Shown piece after piece: positions 36,262 through 45,307 of a DNA stretch of 64,000 nucleotides (the stretch's first letter is position 1; every line of letters starts with the position of its first letter). The DNA is taken from assembly GCF_001486505.1 (NCBI RefSeq), contig NZ_LN909065.1, positions 248,001 to 312,000 on the forward strand. Reading direction: 5' to 3'. A model generated the notes under the pieces. It did not search any database. It saw nothing but the letters and a program-made list of their open reading frames with translations, and had not been told where the DNA came from. Made by a program: the position numbers and the translations under genes. The stretch comes from Paenibacillus rubinfantis. GTDB taxonomy: Bacteria > Bacillota > Bacilli > Paenibacillales > Paenibacillaceae.

Positions 36262-37251
36262 TTATTTCACAAACGGGAACAACAGCTTCTGGTTTTCCGG
36301 CCATAACATATTGTTCAGGTCGATCAACTTCGTATCTGTCGGGATTCGATCCTCAAGCTTCTCCCCGCGGGCAGCCTGAACGGCGGCGGCAACCGCCATA
36401 TAACCGTTGTTGAACGGGTTTTGCACGACCATCGCCTGCACCTTCTCCTCCTGCAGAAGCTCCAGCATTTCCGGCGGGTTGTCGAAGGCGATCATCTTCA
36501 CTTTACCGCCGTAACCCAACTCGTCAACGGCGCGCCCTGCCCCGATCGATGATTCAGCGCTGAGCGACACGATGCCGTCCAGGTCCGGGTAACGCTCCAA
36601 CATGTCCGCCGTCAGGCTATAGGCAAGGTTCTCGTCCGAACCGCAGTATTGAATATCCACGACATGGACACCGGAAAAACGGGCGATATAATCGAGGAAC
36701 CCTTCCTCGCGTTGGTTTGCGTTCCGAGCTCCTTTCACGAAATTGATGATTCCGATATCGCTTTCCGGCCCGGTTAACTCAACCAGCCGTTCAGCCGCTT
36801 TCTGCCCGGCCTCGTAGTTATTGGTACCCACGAAGGTTTTCACCTTGGTCGAGGCGACCTCCGAATCCATCGAAATGACCGGAATATCGTAATAGGAGGT
36901 TCGGTCCGTCACTTGACCCAATGCTTCATAATCGGTAGCTGCCAAGATGATGGCGTCGGGACGCCGTTTAATCGACTCTTCCATTAAGAGGATCTGCCCT
37001 TCAACATCGTTTTCGCTCTCCGGCGCCAAAAAATTCAATCGCACATTAAACTCCTTGGCTGCAACCTCCGCCCCCAGCTTGGTCGTCTTCCAGTAATCCC
37101 CCCGGTCCATCTTGACGATCATATCCACGTCGGTAACTTGATGATCGTCACCTCTGGCTCCGGGGCGGCTGCAGGAGGACAGCAGCGTAATGAGCAGTGC
37201 AACGGTCAACAGCAAACAAGCTGGCTTCACACCCTTCGTCAACCGCTTCAT
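36262..37251 (-). CDS. Sensory sugar-binding lipoprotein (type I periplasmic fold)
   Basis: 329 residues. Lipobox LLSSC (Cys27) and a type I periplasmic-binding body of the ribose/galactose group (RPDAIILAATDYEALGQV, VGTNNYEAGQKAAERL, IAFDNPPEMLELL). It overlaps the kinase gene by 4 bases (ATGA) and is therefore translated with it. Position in a regulator-kinase operon rather than in a transporter operon suggests it presents sugar to the kinase, as in other binding-protein-assisted YesM/LytS systems. A role as a second transporter binding protein is possible. Confidence 0.87.
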   Translation of the reverse strand: MKRLTKGVKPACLLLTVALLITLLSSCSRPGARGDDHQVTDVDMIVKMDRGDYWKTTKLGAEVAAKEFNVRLNFLAPESENDVEGQILLMEESIKRRPDAIILAATDYEALGQVTDRTSYYDIPVISMDSEVASTKVKTFVGTNNYEAGQKAAERLVELTGPESDIGIINFVKGARNANQREEGFLDYIARFSGVHVVDIQYCGSDENLAYSLTADMLERYPDLDGIVSLSAESSIGAGRAVDELGYGGKVKMIAFDNPPEMLELLQEEKVQAMVVQNPFNNGYMAVAAAVQAARGEKLEDRIPTDTKLIDLNNMLWPENQKLLFPFVK

Positions 37252-39038
37252 TCCTCTTCCCCGCCTTGTTCCTGAATTTCCGGCCGCACAGCCGGGATGG
37301 TGATCGTCACTGTGGTCCCTTCCTCCGGCTCGCTATCGAAATGCAGCCCGTAGCCGGCGCCATAATACAATTCGATACGCTCCTGTACGTTGCGGACGCC
37401 TACGCCCGACCCGCTTTCGCTGCGGAGAGTCCCGCGGAATAACTTTTCGACCGTATCCGTCGTCATTCCAATGCCGTTATCCCGGATGCGGAAGATGAGA
37501 TGCTCTCCCTCTAAGCGAGCCTCGACATAGATAAAGCCCTGCTCGGCCGATGTTTCGATGCCATGATGGATCGCATTTTCGACGAGCGGCTGCAAAATCA
37601 GCTTTAAGGTCGTACATTTCAGCGCGGCCTCATCGGCTTCGATCTCGTACCGAAACTTGTTTTTGAACCGGATCGTTTGAATGATCAAATAATGGCGTAC
37701 ATGCTCGAGCTCGTCCTGTACGCTGATCACATGTTTCCCCTTGCTTAAGCTGATTCGGAAAAAACGCGACAACGACGTAATGGTCTTCACAACCTCTTCG
37801 TTCCGGCCCAACTCGGCCAGCCGGGTGACCGAATTCAACGTATTATAGAGGAAATGCGGATTTATCTGCGACTGCAAGACATCCAGCTCGCTTTTGCGCT
37901 TAGCCTCTTGCTCCTGGATGATCTGATCCATCAACTCGCGAATGCGGCGTAACATCAGGTTAAACCGCTTGGACAGCTGCTCAACTTCATAGGCACCGCT
38001 AACGTAGACGTTCGTCCCGAAGTCCCCGCGCTCTACCATTTGTACGGAGCGTTCGAGCTTGCGGATCGGCTGCGAGATTCGAGCGGACACATAAATGCTG
38101 ATGACCAGGATGATAGCGATCGCCAAGGGCAGGAACCAGGATAAAAAGTCGCCAAGCTCCCTTTTAGTCGTCAAAAACTCATCCGCATAGGCCACCCCAA
38201 CGATCTTCCATTCGGCTGGCTTCACCGTCTGGATCGTGATGATCCGCTGCTCCCCATCCGACTCGTCAAAATAACGCCCGTACGCATAGTTGAGCACCGG
38301 CTCCAGATTCTCGTACTTTAGTCCGGCATAAATCAGCTGTTGCTGCGGATGGTACACGATGTTCCCCACGGCGTCGATGATGTAGACGTACCCTTTTTTG
38401 CCCAAACTGATTCGTCCGCTTAACTCGTCGATGGTGCGGAAGTTAATGTCGATCACCAATACGCCTTGCTTCAGCTTTCCATGATCCCGGTAGGTCACGG
38501 TCTTGCTCATTGAGACGACCCAACGGTACTGCCATTTGAACAGGTTCTGGATGTGCGGTGGAGTAAACTGCAATTTCCCGGGTTTCCCCATCGCGGATTC
38601 AAACCATAATTGCTCCTGCAGCCGCGTGTTTTGCCGCATCGACAGCGAAGGCACGTTACGCACCAGCTTTCCGTCTTCGGTGAACAGCGCCATTGAAACG
38701 AGGTCTTCGCGCGTATTGAGCACGGTCTCCAACTGCTCCCCCAACTGGTCGTTGGTGGGAAGATCGGGAACCGCTGCGATTTTTTGCTCCACCAAGTCAA
38801 AAATGTCCTGCATCCCGCTAACGTACAGCTCCAGGTTGGAATGCACCTGTTCAATGATCTGCTCCAGGCTTAGGTAGGCATTCTCTTCCGCGGCGCGCGA
38901 GAAGCGGTTGTATAGCAAGGTACTGACCAGCACGACTGCAAGAACGGTCACGGCGATCGAGGACAAGGAGATCAGCACTTGGATGTTGCGCACATGGAAC
39001 CCTTGAACCAACCGTTTGAAGGAGCGCCACGGCTTCAT
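37248..39038 (-). CDS. YesM-family sensor histidine kinase
   Basis: 596 residues. Membrane helices near residues 20-40 and 285-310 flank a large extracellular dCache-like sensor. HAMP follows, then the His_kinase domain with phospho-acceptor in QINPHFLYNTLNSV and HATPase (DNGIGMTTDTV, GVGVRNVQERIELYYG). The ATG at 39038 overlaps the regulator's TGA (ATGA), so the 20 extra in-frame residues upstream are not used. It forms a pair with the AraC-type regulator and very likely controls the mgl genes next door. Confidence 0.93.
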   Translation of the reverse strand: MKPWRSFKRLVQGFHVRNIQVLISLSSIAVTVLAVVLVSTLLYNRFSRAAEENAYLSLEQIIEQVHSNLELYVSGMQDIFDLVEQKIAAVPDLPTNDQLGEQLETVLNTREDLVSMALFTEDGKLVRNVPSLSMRQNTRLQEQLWFESAMGKPGKLQFTPPHIQNLFKWQYRWVVSMSKTVTYRDHGKLKQGVLVIDINFRTIDELSGRISLGKKGYVYIIDAVGNIVYHPQQQLIYAGLKYENLEPVLNYAYGRYFDESDGEQRIITIQTVKPAEWKIVGVAYADEFLTTKRELGDFLSWFLPLAIAIILVISIYVSARISQPIRKLERSVQMVERGDFGTNVYVSGAYEVEQLSKRFNLMLRRIRELMDQIIQEQEAKRKSELDVLQSQINPHFLYNTLNSVTRLAELGRNEEVVKTITSLSRFFRISLSKGKHVISVQDELEHVRHYLIIQTIRFKNKFRYEIEADEAALKCTTLKLILQPLVENAIHHGIETSAEQGFIYVEARLEGEHLIFRIRDNGIGMTTDTVEKLFRGTLRSESGSGVGVRNVQERIELYYGAGYGLHFDSEPEEGTTVTITIPAVRPEIQEQGGEEE

Positions 39039-40702
39039 GAGCCTCGAACTCCGGTGCGATATTCTTTCGGGGAGATGCCGAATTTTTTGCGGAAGCAAAA
39101 GCTGAAGTAGTTTGGATCGGCAAACCCGACGCGCTCGGCGATTTCAAAAGCTTTCAGATCCGTTGTCGCAAGCAAATCCTGCGCTGCATCCATCCGTACG
39201 CCCATCAAATAGTTAACGAAGGTGGTTTTCGTTTCTTTCTTAAAGATGTTGCTGAAGTATCCGGTACTGATATGTAGATGCTGGCATACCTTGGCGATGG
39301 AGATGTCGTTGTCACTGTAATTTGCCAAAATATATTCCTTCGCTTCATCTACCAATTGGTTATAGCTGGATTGCCGTTCGGAGGCGATGGAGTGCTTCAG
39401 CTTCATGCAGATATCCAAGAACCAGGCTTTGGCTTCATCAGCATGCGAAAATTTAACGAATTGACTCAGGAATCCGGCTTCTTCGCCAAACAATGTATCG
39501 AGGTCGACGTGAATATCCTTGGCCACCTTGATTACCGAGGTTAACATCTCCAGCAGGTACACCTGGAAATCCTGGTAGGATGCCTTGCTGTCGGTTAATG
39601 CCGAGAACAGTTCCTCCAGCAGTTGGATCAGTTCCTGGTCGCTGCCGACCTTCAGGCAACGGATTAGCTCCTTCTCCTTCAGCTCGTCCATCGACAACGG
39701 CACGGTTTGCCGCGACTCGACGTCTTCGATCCAGATCACTTTATTGCCGCCGAGAATCACACGGTAATCCAGAGCCTTAATCGCTTCCCCATAGGAGCCG
39801 GCGAGCTCGCTGAGACGATCCACCTCTGAGCCGGCACCAATCGTCACGGTCAGCTTGAGGAACCGCTCCACGCTAAAACGAATCTCTTCTACTAATTGCA
39901 GCGTACGGTCAGCCAGTTGCTCCTGCTTGTCCGCATTTACGATGCTGAGGACCACAACCTCGTCATGATGGATGAATACCCGATCTCCCGGATGAAGCCG
40001 AACGATTTCCTCAGCGATATTAAAGACAGCAAATAACTGCAACTGCGTGTCATTGGTATCCTTCAAGGAGACGGACGTCAACCCTTTCCCAGAGTCTCCG
40101 CTTTCGGTCGGTTTTCGCAGGCTTGCCCCCGCAGAATCGATTCGAATGACGGAAACCAGGTAACGATCGCCGCTCAGGTCCAGATCATAATGCTCGCATT
40201 TCTCTTGGATTTCCGCTTCCTGCAGCCGGCGGGACACCAGTGAAGACAAAAACAGGCTTTGCAGAATCGGCAGATTTTTGCGGTAATGCTCAGTTAACAG
40301 TTGCACGTTCTCCTTTTCGGCCATCTCTTCGTCGAGTTGCATTTTGACTTTACGCAAGATCTCAGCCAGCTCCCCTGCCGAAAACGGTTTCAACACATAT
40401 TCGTCGATGCCCAGACGGATGGCTTTCTGTGCATATTCAAACTCCTCGTACCCGGTCAAAATAATGATTTTTGTTGCAGGATATTGCTCGCGAATCCATT
40501 CGGAGAGTTGCAAGCCATTCATAAACGGCATTTGAATATCCGTCACGACGACGTCCGGCGTATGCTTCTCTATCAACTCGGCCGCTTCCTTGCCGTTCTC
40601 CGCCGTCTCCATAACGGTGTAACCGAGACTTTCCCAGTCGATCAGGCTGAGCAAGCCTTCCCGTACGTCCTCTTCGTCATCGGCCAATATCAACTTATAC
40701 AT
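39035..40702 (-). CDS. YesN-family response regulator with AraC DNA-binding domain
   Basis: 555 residues. Receiver domain with DDEED near residue 9 and phospho-acceptor Asp in VVVTDIQMPFMNG (about residue 55), a long middle region (about 130-440), and a C-terminal AraC/XylS double HTH (ISIAKVCQHLHISTGYFSNIFK and AFEIAERVGFADPNYFSFCF, quoted in part). First gene of the regulator-kinase-binding protein operon. It should activate sugar-uptake genes; the adjacent mglBAC is the natural target. Confidence 0.94.
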   Translation of the reverse strand: MYKLILADDEEDVREGLLSLIDWESLGYTVMETAENGKEAAELIEKHTPDVVVTDIQMPFMNGLQLSEWIREQYPATKIIILTGYEEFEYAQKAIRLGIDEYVLKPFSAGELAEILRKVKMQLDEEMAEKENVQLLTEHYRKNLPILQSLFLSSLVSRRLQEAEIQEKCEHYDLDLSGDRYLVSVIRIDSAGASLRKPTESGDSGKGLTSVSLKDTNDTQLQLFAVFNIAEEIVRLHPGDRVFIHHDEVVVLSIVNADKQEQLADRTLQLVEEIRFSVERFLKLTVTIGAGSEVDRLSELAGSYGEAIKALDYRVILGGNKVIWIEDVESRQTVPLSMDELKEKELIRCLKVGSDQELIQLLEELFSALTDSKASYQDFQVYLLEMLTSVIKVAKDIHVDLDTLFGEEAGFLSQFVKFSHADEAKAWFLDICMKLKHSIASERQSSYNQLVDEAKEYILANYSDNDISIAKVCQHLHISTGYFSNIFKKETKTTFVNYLMGVRMDAAQDLLATTDLKAFEIAERVGFADPNYFSFCFRKKFGISPKEYRTGVRGS

Positions 40703-40914
40703 CGATGGACCATCCTCTTCTATGCCTGAATTCCCCCCGATTTTAACGTATCGGTCCGCAAATGTAAATCGCAGATCACACGGAGAAGCCGAAAAGAACC
40801 AAGACCTTAGTCCAGTTTATTTTCCGCCTTCAGTCCGTTTTGGGATTCCCATAAACCAAGTACCATGTTATTATCCAAAGGAACTATCATCAACTCTAAA
40901 TGGTGGTCGAATTT

Positions 40915-41505
40915 ATGAACAATGAAATGAAAATTTATGTTCTGCTCAGCAATCCGAAGACAATAGTAGCTAAAATGATCGGTTTATATACCCGTGCGCC
41001 TTATAATCACGCATCCATCGCGTTTGATCCTGAGCTGCGGGAGGTCTACAGCTTCGGGCGGAAACACCCGTTTATTCCGATCTTTGGCGGCTTCGTTAAG
41101 GAAGACATTCACTGCGGGGTCTTCAAGAAAGCGACCTGCGCGGTGTACAGCTATAAGGTTAGTGCGGAGAACTACATGCGCATGAGAAATTTTGTGAAAA
41201 CCTTTGAAGATAACGGCGAACTTTACAATTATAACTTTCTGGGCCTCTTGGGCGTGATCTTAAATATGGAGCTTGGCGGAGAGAACTCCTACTTCTGTTC
41301 CGAGTTCGTCAGCCGCGTATTTCAGGAAGCTGGCGTTAACCTTCTAGAGAAATCCGCGGGATTAACAACCCCGTCCGATCTCTGCGGCTGCTCGCATCTC
41401 CAGCTTGAATTCCGCGGGCGTCTCGAAACCTACCGCGAACAGTATTGCTATTCACGCCGAACGGCATTAGCGTATGAGCAAAGCCGATATTATGCCGCGA
41501 ATTAA
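40915..41505 (+). CDS. Permuted papain-like (NlpC/P60, YiiX-type) protein
   Basis: 196 residues, no signal peptide. His32 in APYNHASIAF near the N terminus and Cys128 in YFCSEFVSRVFQEAG give the reversed His-then-Cys order of the circularly permuted papain-like group (YiiX/LRAT-related). Such proteins are hydrolases or acyltransferases on amide or thioester bonds; the substrate is unknown. ATG at 40915 preferred, though an in-frame ATG at 40900 is possible; neither has a strong ribosome binding site. Single gene followed by inverted repeats. Confidence 0.85.
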   Translation: MNNEMKIYVLLSNPKTIVAKMIGLYTRAPYNHASIAFDPELREVYSFGRKHPFIPIFGGFVKEDIHCGVFKKATCAVYSYKVSAENYMRMRNFVKTFEDNGELYNYNFLGLLGVILNMELGGENSYFCSEFVSRVFQEAGVNLLEKSAGLTTPSDLCGCSHLQLEFRGRLETYREQYCYSRRTALAYEQSRYYAAN

Positions 41506-41550
41506 GCTGGATGATGAAGCGGACTTCCCGATGAGATCGATCGCGTTCAG

Positions 41551-41592
41551 ATAGCGTTATTTCTTCACCTTATGGGGTGGAAATAACGCTAT
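41551..41592. repeat. Perfect 13-bp inverted repeat after the papain-like gene
   Basis: ATAGCGTTATTTC (41551-41563) and GAAATAACGCTAT (41580-41592). The right arm is followed by TTTTT, so it may also terminate the rightward gene. The same ATAACGCTAT-type words are common in Paenibacillus intergenic repeats (recollection). Confidence 0.75.
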
Positions 41593-41613
41593 TTTTGATG
41601 AATAGAGGGATGG

Positions 41614-41725
41614 AATCACCTTATTTGATCCAAAAAGGCCCCAATAGACGGTTTAGGACCGAATTAAGACTAAAAAATCACCCTATTCTGCCGTTTTTCG
41701 AAATTTCCAGGCGGATAAGGTGATT
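41614..41725. repeat. 11-bp inverted repeat spanning 112 bp
   Basis: AATCACCTTAT (41614-41624) and ATAAGGTGATT (41715-41725), with a related word AATCACCCTAT at about 41676-41686. Non-coding, AT-rich, next to the hydrolase gene. Could fold as a long hairpin; function unknown. Confidence 0.6.
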
Positions 41726-41758
41726 TTGTGGCGTTATTTTGTTTGGTCGGACATCTAT

Positions 41759-42739
41759 CTATTCGACGATAAAGGGTTTGGGGGCACCATACTGTTGCAG
41801 CCATTGATTCATTTCTTGATTCCTCTGATCAATGTACTTATCCTCTAATCCATGCTGACCCTCGGGGTATACCACAAGCTTTACGGTTTTACCTGCCTTC
41901 TCCATTTCATCCGCAAATAATTGAACGGTTTGCCAAATTAAGTTCTTATCGCCAGTACCCTGCAGCAGCAGAACAGGGGCTTGTATATGTGGAATTCGGT
42001 CCAGAATTGTATAGTCCCCTTTGGATTTCTCATGACCATTAATATATCTAAATCTAACATAATACGACAGTTCCCTGTGCTCCTCTACTATCGCCGGGGA
42101 TGTCACGTCCGAATGCTCATCTAACCAGCGTATCGTTGCATCCCAGCCCACAAACGGACTTATCGCAACAACCGCTTTGACATCCTGCCGTTCAGAAGCC
42201 AATCTCAAAGCCACACCACCTCCCATCGATGAGCCGAGCAGGTAAATCGAATTCGGTATTACTCTTCCAGTGGATATCGCCGCTTGTATTGCATTTTCCG
42301 CATCTCTCTTATTCTCCGCAATTCCCTGCACATGGCCATCACTTTCCATATATCCGCGATAAAGGGGAAACAAACCTACCACTTGGTCGCTAAAATATTT
42401 AAACCCGAGCGTGAAGCCATAGTTATAATGAGACAACTCTTTACGTTCCCAAGCGTATCCCCCATGAAGAGAAACCACCAAGGGATATTTCCCCCGTGCC
42501 TTGGGAACGGTTAGATAGGCTAGAACTTTGATATTGTCACTCCTATAAAACATTTTGTAGATACGAATATTGGGATTTTGTCCGGGCAACTTTATTAATT
42601 CTTTGGATAAGACTTCTACTTTATTTACCTGTGTCTCTCGAGCATTACATCCGGACATCGCGACAAGAATAAGAATCAATACGAACGCAAACGAATCTCG
42701 CAAAACTCCCCTTCTTCTACTTCTTTCAAATCCCTTCAC
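41759..42739 (-). CDS. Alpha/beta hydrolase lipoprotein (S9 peptidase/dienelactone-like)
   Basis: 326 residues. Lipobox AMSGC (Cys31). Oxyanion segment SLHGGYAW, nucleophile elbow GSSMGGG with Ser171, acid in QGTGDKN and His in PEGQHGLED complete the triad. Fold and motifs match the prolyl oligopeptidase/acyl aminoacyl peptidase-like group; the substrate is unknown. It is lipid-anchored outside the membrane. Its base composition is visibly lower in GC than its neighbours and repeats flank it, which fits a later arrival, but no mobile element is visible. Confidence 0.86.
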   Translation of the reverse strand: MKGFERSRRRGVLRDSFAFVLILILVAMSGCNARETQVNKVEVLSKELIKLPGQNPNIRIYKMFYRSDNIKVLAYLTVPKARGKYPLVVSLHGGYAWERKELSHYNYGFTLGFKYFSDQVVGLFPLYRGYMESDGHVQGIAENKRDAENAIQAAISTGRVIPNSIYLLGSSMGGGVALRLASERQDVKAVVAISPFVGWDATIRWLDEHSDVTSPAIVEEHRELSYYVRFRYINGHEKSKGDYTILDRIPHIQAPVLLLQGTGDKNLIWQTVQLFADEMEKAGKTVKLVVYPEGQHGLEDKYIDQRNQEMNQWLQQYGAPKPFIVE

Positions 42740-42809
42740 TTATCGGCCCCCCCGATTCCCTAATACAGTCAACAGCATCATAAATGGTTATATATGTATC
42801 TTAACCCAC

Positions 42810-42837
42810 AAAAATAGGATAGGCATAGACCTATCCT
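42810..42837 (-). terminator. Terminator at the end of the liv-exporter operon
   Basis: Minus strand: AGGATAGG (42837-42830) pairs with CCTATCCT (42823-42816), followed by ATTTTTG. The first arm contains the stop codon of the DMT gene. Confidence 0.8.
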
Positions 42838-43802
42838 GTAAACGGAACCTCCTCCGGAATGGGTACCTTCTTTTGAGATAATAGACTATGTAGGACCATC
42901 CCGCCGATAACCAGAGCCATGCCGAGCATGGACACAGCCGAAGGTCTCGGAACCGGCAATAATAGCAGCTCGCCGATCGTTGCAAAAACAACTTCACCGG
43001 CTTGCGTTGCTTCTACCGCCGCCAAACGATGCGGGGAGCCTTTGGCCATATCCGTAGCGGCAAAAAACAACACGGTCGCGATCAAGCCGGAACAAACGGC
43101 CACCGCCAGCGCTTGGCTGGCCTGACCCGCGCTAGGCGGGCTGCTGCGCCAAAAGGCGATTGCCGTCAGCAGCAACCAGAGCGGCAGAGTAGCCAAAGCC
43201 ATCCCGAGGACTCGCTGGTACGCATCCAGCCGTCCTTCGCAAATCGCCATCATTTTGCGGTTGCCGAGCGGATAAGCGAAAGCTGCAATTACCACAGGCA
43301 GCGCGCCAAGCAGAAGATCCCGCCCCGATAGGGCGTGAGCCTGGCTAAACTGCATGATAAATACGCCTAGCAGGATGAGGCTAGACACCCCTAGCCCTTT
43401 CCATTGGATCCGTTCCCGAATCTTGACCGGGCCTGCCGGTGTCATGCGAGTTGAACGAAAAGCCGGCGCTACCAACAGGCCGGCCACAATTGTGGTTTGC
43501 CACGTGCCGGCGATCAGCCAGCCAGGTTCATATTCCGCCGCAATACAAACGGGAACGTACATCACCCCAAAACCGATGAAGCTCCATCCGATCCAGGCCC
43601 AGGGCCGCCTGCGCATCTCCGCCCATAACGGCCTCCACTTCCCCCGAATCGCAACGACGCCAAGCAGCAGCGGAATCATAAACAAGAAACGCAGGGAAGC
43701 TGTGTACAACCAGTCTCCCCCTGACCATTTCATCGTCTGGTTAAGTACAAACGTCGAGGAGAAGAACAAGGAAGCCAACAAACCATACAATATCGGGCGC
43801 AT
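42831..43802 (-). CDS. DMT-superfamily multidrug/metabolite exporter
   Basis: 323 residues with ten predicted membrane segments, of the 'multidrug resistance efflux transporter' (EmrE-like PF13536) branch of the DMT superfamily (SLFFSSTFVLNQTMKWSGG at the N terminus, EYEPGWLIAGTWQTT). It starts 3 bp after the livF stop and ends at the operon's only terminator, so it is the last gene of the liv operon. Cotranscription with an amino acid importer suggests export of a related compound; this is inference. Confidence 0.87.
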   Translation of the reverse strand: MRPILYGLLASLFFSSTFVLNQTMKWSGGDWLYTASLRFLFMIPLLLGVVAIRGKWRPLWAEMRRRPWAWIGWSFIGFGVMYVPVCIAAEYEPGWLIAGTWQTTIVAGLLVAPAFRSTRMTPAGPVKIRERIQWKGLGVSSLILLGVFIMQFSQAHALSGRDLLLGALPVVIAAFAYPLGNRKMMAICEGRLDAYQRVLGMALATLPLWLLLTAIAFWRSSPPSAGQASQALAVAVCSGLIATVLFFAATDMAKGSPHRLAAVEATQAGEVVFATIGELLLLPVPRPSAVSMLGMALVIGGMVLHSLLSQKKVPIPEEVPFTG

Positions 43803-43805
43803 GGG

Positions 43806-44510
43806 TTAAGCCAAATAAGCTTCCTTAACCAGCTCGTTGGCGAGCAGCAATTCGGCCTGGTCCTCCATCAAGATTTCTCCGGTTTGCATCACATAGCCGC
43901 GGTGAGCAATTTGCAAGGCTTGAAAAGCGTTTTGCTCAACGAGCAGTACGGTCATCCCCTCGCGGTTCAACTGCTGGATAATCTCGAAAATCTGCTCGAC
44001 GATAATCGGGGCGAGCCCCATCGACGGTTCGTCCAGCAATAAGATCCTCGGCTGCATCATCATCGCCCGGCCGATGGCCAGCATTTGCTGCTCTCCGCCG
44101 CTCATGGTCCCGCCTGTTTGCGTTAGCCGCTCCCGGAGGCGCGGGAAATGGTCGAACACCCTCTCCATCCGCTGTTTGATTACTTTTTTGTCCCCCACGG
44201 AAAAAGCGCCCATCTCCAGGTTCTCCTTCACCGTCAACCGCGGGAAAATCCGCCGTCCCTCCGGTACATGCGCAATTCCCTCCAGCGCCGCTTGGTGCGG
44301 CGGCAAACTTGACATCTCAGTGCCGTTAAAGCGAATGGTACCGGTCGTGTTCACTTGACCGCAAATCGCCTTCAACGTTGTGGATTTTCCGGCCCCATTG
44401 GAGCCGATCAACGAAACGATCTCTCCTTCCTCCACGGTTAAGGTGACCCCTTTTAAAGCCTCAATTGCCCCATAGTAGGCGTGAACGCCGTTCAGTTCCA
44501 GCAAGCTCAT
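43806..44510 (-). CDS. livF: Branched-chain amino acid ABC transporter ATPase LivF
   Basis: 234 residues. Walker A GSNGAGKST, signature MSGGEQQML, Walker B ILLLDEPSMGLAP and H loop, with the short C terminus of LivF. One of two ATPases of the LIV-type importer. Overlaps livG by 4 bases (ATGA). Substrate could be branched-chain or other amides and amino acids, since the family is broad. Confidence 0.93.
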   Translation of the reverse strand: MSLLELNGVHAYYGAIEALKGVTLTVEEGEIVSLIGSNGAGKSTTLKAICGQVNTTGTIRFNGTEMSSLPPHQAALEGIAHVPEGRRIFPRLTVKENLEMGAFSVGDKKVIKQRMERVFDHFPRLRERLTQTGGTMSGGEQQMLAIGRAMMMQPRILLLDEPSMGLAPIIVEQIFEIIQQLNREGMTVLLVEQNAFQALQIAHRGYVMQTGEILMEDQAELLLANELVKEAYLA

Positions 44511-45307
44511 GAAATCACCTCAATTTGGACGGTTTCGCCATGAACGGCGCTTTTCCCCAGGTAAGCCTCAATCACTTTGGGGTGAGAACGAATATGGTCC
44601 GGCCCGCCTTCTGCGATTTTCGTGCCATAATCCAACACCAGGATATGCTCGGACAGTTCCATCACCAGCTTCATGTCATGCTCGATCAGGATGATGGTCA
44701 TCCCCGTTTCCTCCTGGATTCGCCGAATTAAATCAATCAACTCAACCGTCTCGCGCGGGTTCATCCCCGCAGCCGGTTCGTCCAGGAGGAGCACCTTCGG
44801 CTTGGCCGCCAACGCCCGGGCGATTTCGAGCCGCCGCTGCGCGCCGTACGGCAGACTCGCCGCCTGTTCGTTCAGCAGCTCTTGCAGCCCAACGAACTCC
44901 AGCAAACGGTAAGCTTCCTGATGCACCATCTCCTCCTCATGGCGAGCGGGTGGCAGCGAGAGCAACGTGCCGACGATTCCCGCCTTCAGGTGGATGTGCA
45001 TGCCGACCATCACATTTTCCAATACGGTCATACTGCCAAACAAGCGGATGTTCTGAAAAGTCCGGGCAATTCCCAAACTAACGATTTGATGGGGTTTAAC
45101 GCCTACGATGGACGTTCCGTCGAGTTCAATCGTACCTTCGTCCGGCATATAAATACCGGTAATCATATTAAAAAACGTCGTTTTTCCGGCCCCGTTGGGA
45201 CCGATCACCGCGGAGATTTTGCCGCGCGGAAACGCAAAGTCAACGCCCCCAACCGCCGTTAAGCCGCCAAAGCGCTTCACCAGCTTGCTGACCTTGAGAA
45301 TCGTCAT
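44507..45307 (-). CDS. livG: Branched-chain amino acid ABC transporter ATPase LivG
   Basis: 266 residues. Walker A GPNGAGKTT, signature LPYGAQRRL, Walker B VLLLDEPAAGMNP and the LivG-type C-terminal extension (EVIEAYLG-like, here KVIEAYLGKSA). Second ATPase of the importer. Overlaps livM and livF by 4 bases on either side, so the three are tightly coupled. Confidence 0.93.
   Translation of the reverse strand: MTILKVSKLVKRFGGLTAVGGVDFAFPRGKISAVIGPNGAGKTTFFNMITGIYMPDEGTIELDGTSIVGVKPHQIVSLGIARTFQNIRLFGSMTVLENVMVGMHIHLKAGIVGTLLSLPPARHEEEMVHQEAYRLLEFVGLQELLNEQAASLPYGAQRRLEIARALAAKPKVLLLDEPAAGMNPRETVELIDLIRRIQEETGMTIILIEHDMKLVMELSEHILVLDYGTKIAEGGPDHIRSHPKVIEAYLGKSAVHGETVQIEVIS

Noticed and set aside
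41759..42739. Mobile element carrying the hydrolase gene
   Set aside because: Lower GC and nearby repeats were noticed, but there is no transposase, integrase, target duplication or tRNA attachment site.
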